Source: Tannerella sp. (GTDB lineage Bacteria > Bacteroidota > Bacteroidia > Bacteroidales > Tannerellaceae). From it: a stretch of 6,876 bases of DNA. Position numbers and translations under genes: made by a program. Location: the NCBI GenBank assembly GCA_031268395.1, contig JAIRXI010000010.1, positions 1 to 6,876 of the forward strand, read 5' to 3'. Positions 6,457 through 6,876 of the stretch are shown piece by piece. The notes under the pieces were generated by a model that ran no database searches, was not told the DNA's origin, and saw only the letters and a program-made list of their open reading frames with translations. The first letter of the stretch is position 1, and each line of letters opens with the position of its first letter.

Positions 6457-6697
6457 CCGGGGCGCAGCCTCCTTCGCTGCGTCGGGTTAACAGCAAGCCT
6501 CCGGGTAAATCGCTCGGCGTAGCGTCTTTCGCTACGTCGGGTCAACAGCAAGCCTCCAGGCTTGCTGTAAGTTGCTCGGCGCAGCGTCCTTCGCTATGTC
6601 GGGTTAATCGCAAGCCTCCTGGCTTGCTGGTAAGTCGCCCGGCGCAGGTCTTTCGCTGCGTCGGGTTAATCGCAAGCCTCCTGGCTTGCTGTGAGGC
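6457..6697 (+). repeat. Tandem array of a ~62-bp double-hairpin repeat (REP/BIME-like)
   Basis: Four degenerate copies run head to tail: 6457-6510 (shortened), 6511-6573, 6574-6635 and 6636-6697, with a period of 62-63 bp between full copies. Each full copy carries two inverted repeats. Hairpin A in copy 2 has the arms CTCGGCGTAGC (6513-6523) and GCTACGTCGGG (6531-6541) around a 7-base loop, 11 pairs including two G.T. Hairpin B has arms CAGCAAGCCT/AGGCTTGCTG in copy 2 (6546-6555/6558-6567) and GCAAGCC/GGCTTGC in copies 3 and 4 (6610-6616/6621-6627 and 6672-6678/6683-6689). Copy 1 keeps hairpin A but has lost the right arm of B. Between copies 1 and 2 the stem of A changes C-G (6465-6479) to T-A (6520-6534), a compensatory change. 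Copy 3 breaks one pair of stem A and weakens another to G.T; copy 4 shortens it by one pair. No reverse transcriptase or REP-type transposase gene is in the window. The array probably lies in the folE mRNA 3' region. Confidence 0.85.
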
Positions 6698-6715
6698 AGG
6701 AGCCATACTTCTTCA

Positions 6716-6734
6716 GCGACACAGCGAAGACGCC
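6716..6734 (-). repeat. Inverted partial copy of the hairpin A segment
   Basis: Read on the minus strand this segment is GGCGTCTTCGCTGTGTCGC. It matches GCGTCCTTCGCTATGTCG of copy 3 (6583-6600) with one deleted base and one substitution. It lies about 20 bp beyond the tandem array in opposite orientation, the arrangement seen in bacterial interspersed mosaic elements. It is short, so a chance match cannot be excluded, but in this context it is more likely related. Confidence 0.6.
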
Positions 6735-6751
6735 ACGCCGGGCATGGGCTA

Positions 6752-6789
6752 CTCCCGGACTGTTTCACTGCGTTCGCCGGTGACGGGAG
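6752..6789. repeat. Nested stem-loop downstream of the repeat array
   Basis: CTCCCG (6752-6757) pairs with CGGGAG (6784-6789), and inside it CACTG (6766-6770) pairs with CGGTG (6778-6782) with one G.T pair. An outer 7-bp pair, ATACTTC (6705-6711) with GAAGTAT (6817-6823), brackets the whole. No T-run follows on either strand, so it is not a standard intrinsic terminator. It may be part of the same repeat family's boundary or a separate RNA or DNA structure. Confidence 0.5.
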
Positions 6790-6803
6790 AATACAATGCA
6801 CTG

Positions 6804-6840
6804 AAATATCCCGTGTGAAGTATAAATAACCGGATTTTTT
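6804..6840 (+). terminator. Weak candidate terminator of the operon
   Basis: AAATATCC (6804-6811) can pair with GGATTTTT (6832-6839) with one mismatch, around a 20-base loop, and the T-run continues to 6840. It is the only T-run-linked inverted repeat on the plus strand after folE, but the stem is short and AT-rich. Termination may instead be Rho-dependent or occur beyond the window. Confidence 0.25.
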
Positions 6841-6876
6841 CCCCGTCTCACGTTCCGGTATAAAAAAAAATTCTAT

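Larger units (their letters stand above)
6455..6876. other. Non-coding region after folE, filled with hairpin repeats
   Basis: These 422 bases contain no convincing gene. In order they hold a tandem array of a ~62-bp double-hairpin repeat (6457-6697), an inverted partial copy (6716-6734), a nested stem-loop (6752-6789), a weak terminator candidate (6804-6840) and an A-rich tail with nine consecutive A residues (6862-6870). Open frames of about 60 codons exist on both strands, but they run through the repeats and look unlike proteins. Confidence 0.7.

Noticed and set aside
6457..6697. CRISPR array
   Set aside because: The units are contiguous, with no unique spacers of constant length, the copies are degenerate, and no cas genes are present.
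6604..6818. Open frames of about 64 codons on both strands in the repeat region after folE
   Set aside because: They run through the hairpin repeats, have improbable composition (rich in R, S, C and P) and overlap each other on opposite strands; they are by-products of the GC-rich repeats.

Overview
The window looks like chromosomal DNA of a Bacteroidales-type bacterium (phylum Bacteroidota). Four things point there. The gene order DUF1599 / DoxX-thioredoxin-like (BT_3928 family) / tpiA / SPOR / folE is one I associate with that order. The two promoter candidates fit the Bacteroidota -33/-7 pattern (TTTG, then TAnnTTTG). The start codons lack clear Shine-Dalgarno sequences. A DUF6580 membrane protein is also present. 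No rRNA, tRNA, CRISPR array, transposase or phage gene is visible.

Layout: (1) 1-770, minus strand. A DUF6580 membrane protein gene (90-656) has its own Bacteroidota-type promoter (740-770) and a strong intrinsic terminator (1-36), so it is a complete single-gene unit. (2) 657-1179 is a 523-bp divergent intergenic region. It holds both promoters, a cluster of small inverted repeats and a terminator-like hairpin with no gene in front of it, so it might encode a small RNA. (3) 1180-2697, plus strand. This is a secreted M23 peptidoglycan endopeptidase with three C-terminal LysM modules. (4) 2742-6454, plus strand, is a tightly packed row of five genes: a duplicated DUF1599 protein, a DoxX/MauE-like membrane protein with a cysteine-less thioredoxin-like domain, triosephosphate isomerase, a secreted SPOR-domain protein and GTP cyclohydrolase I. 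Spacings within it are a 4-base overlap, then 12, 6 and 9 bases, so it is almost certainly one operon. The M23 gene lies 44 bases upstream and may be co-transcribed. (5) 6455-6876 is non-coding. It starts with about four degenerate copies of a ~62-bp two-hairpin repeat, continues with an inverted partial copy and a further nested hairpin, and ends with a weak terminator candidate.

Functionally the operon mixes central metabolism (TpiA in glycolysis, FolE at the first step from GTP to tetrahydrofolate or other pterins) with cell-envelope proteins (SPOR and DoxX/thioredoxin-like) and a nucleotide-associated protein (DUF1599). DUF1599 next to FolE allows a folate/nucleotide link, but that is inference. 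The coding genes look ordinary and intact. The least explained structure is the repeat array after folE: one hairpin stem shows a compensatory base-pair change between copies and conserved G.T pairs, which suggests a REP/BIME-like element kept for its folded form.
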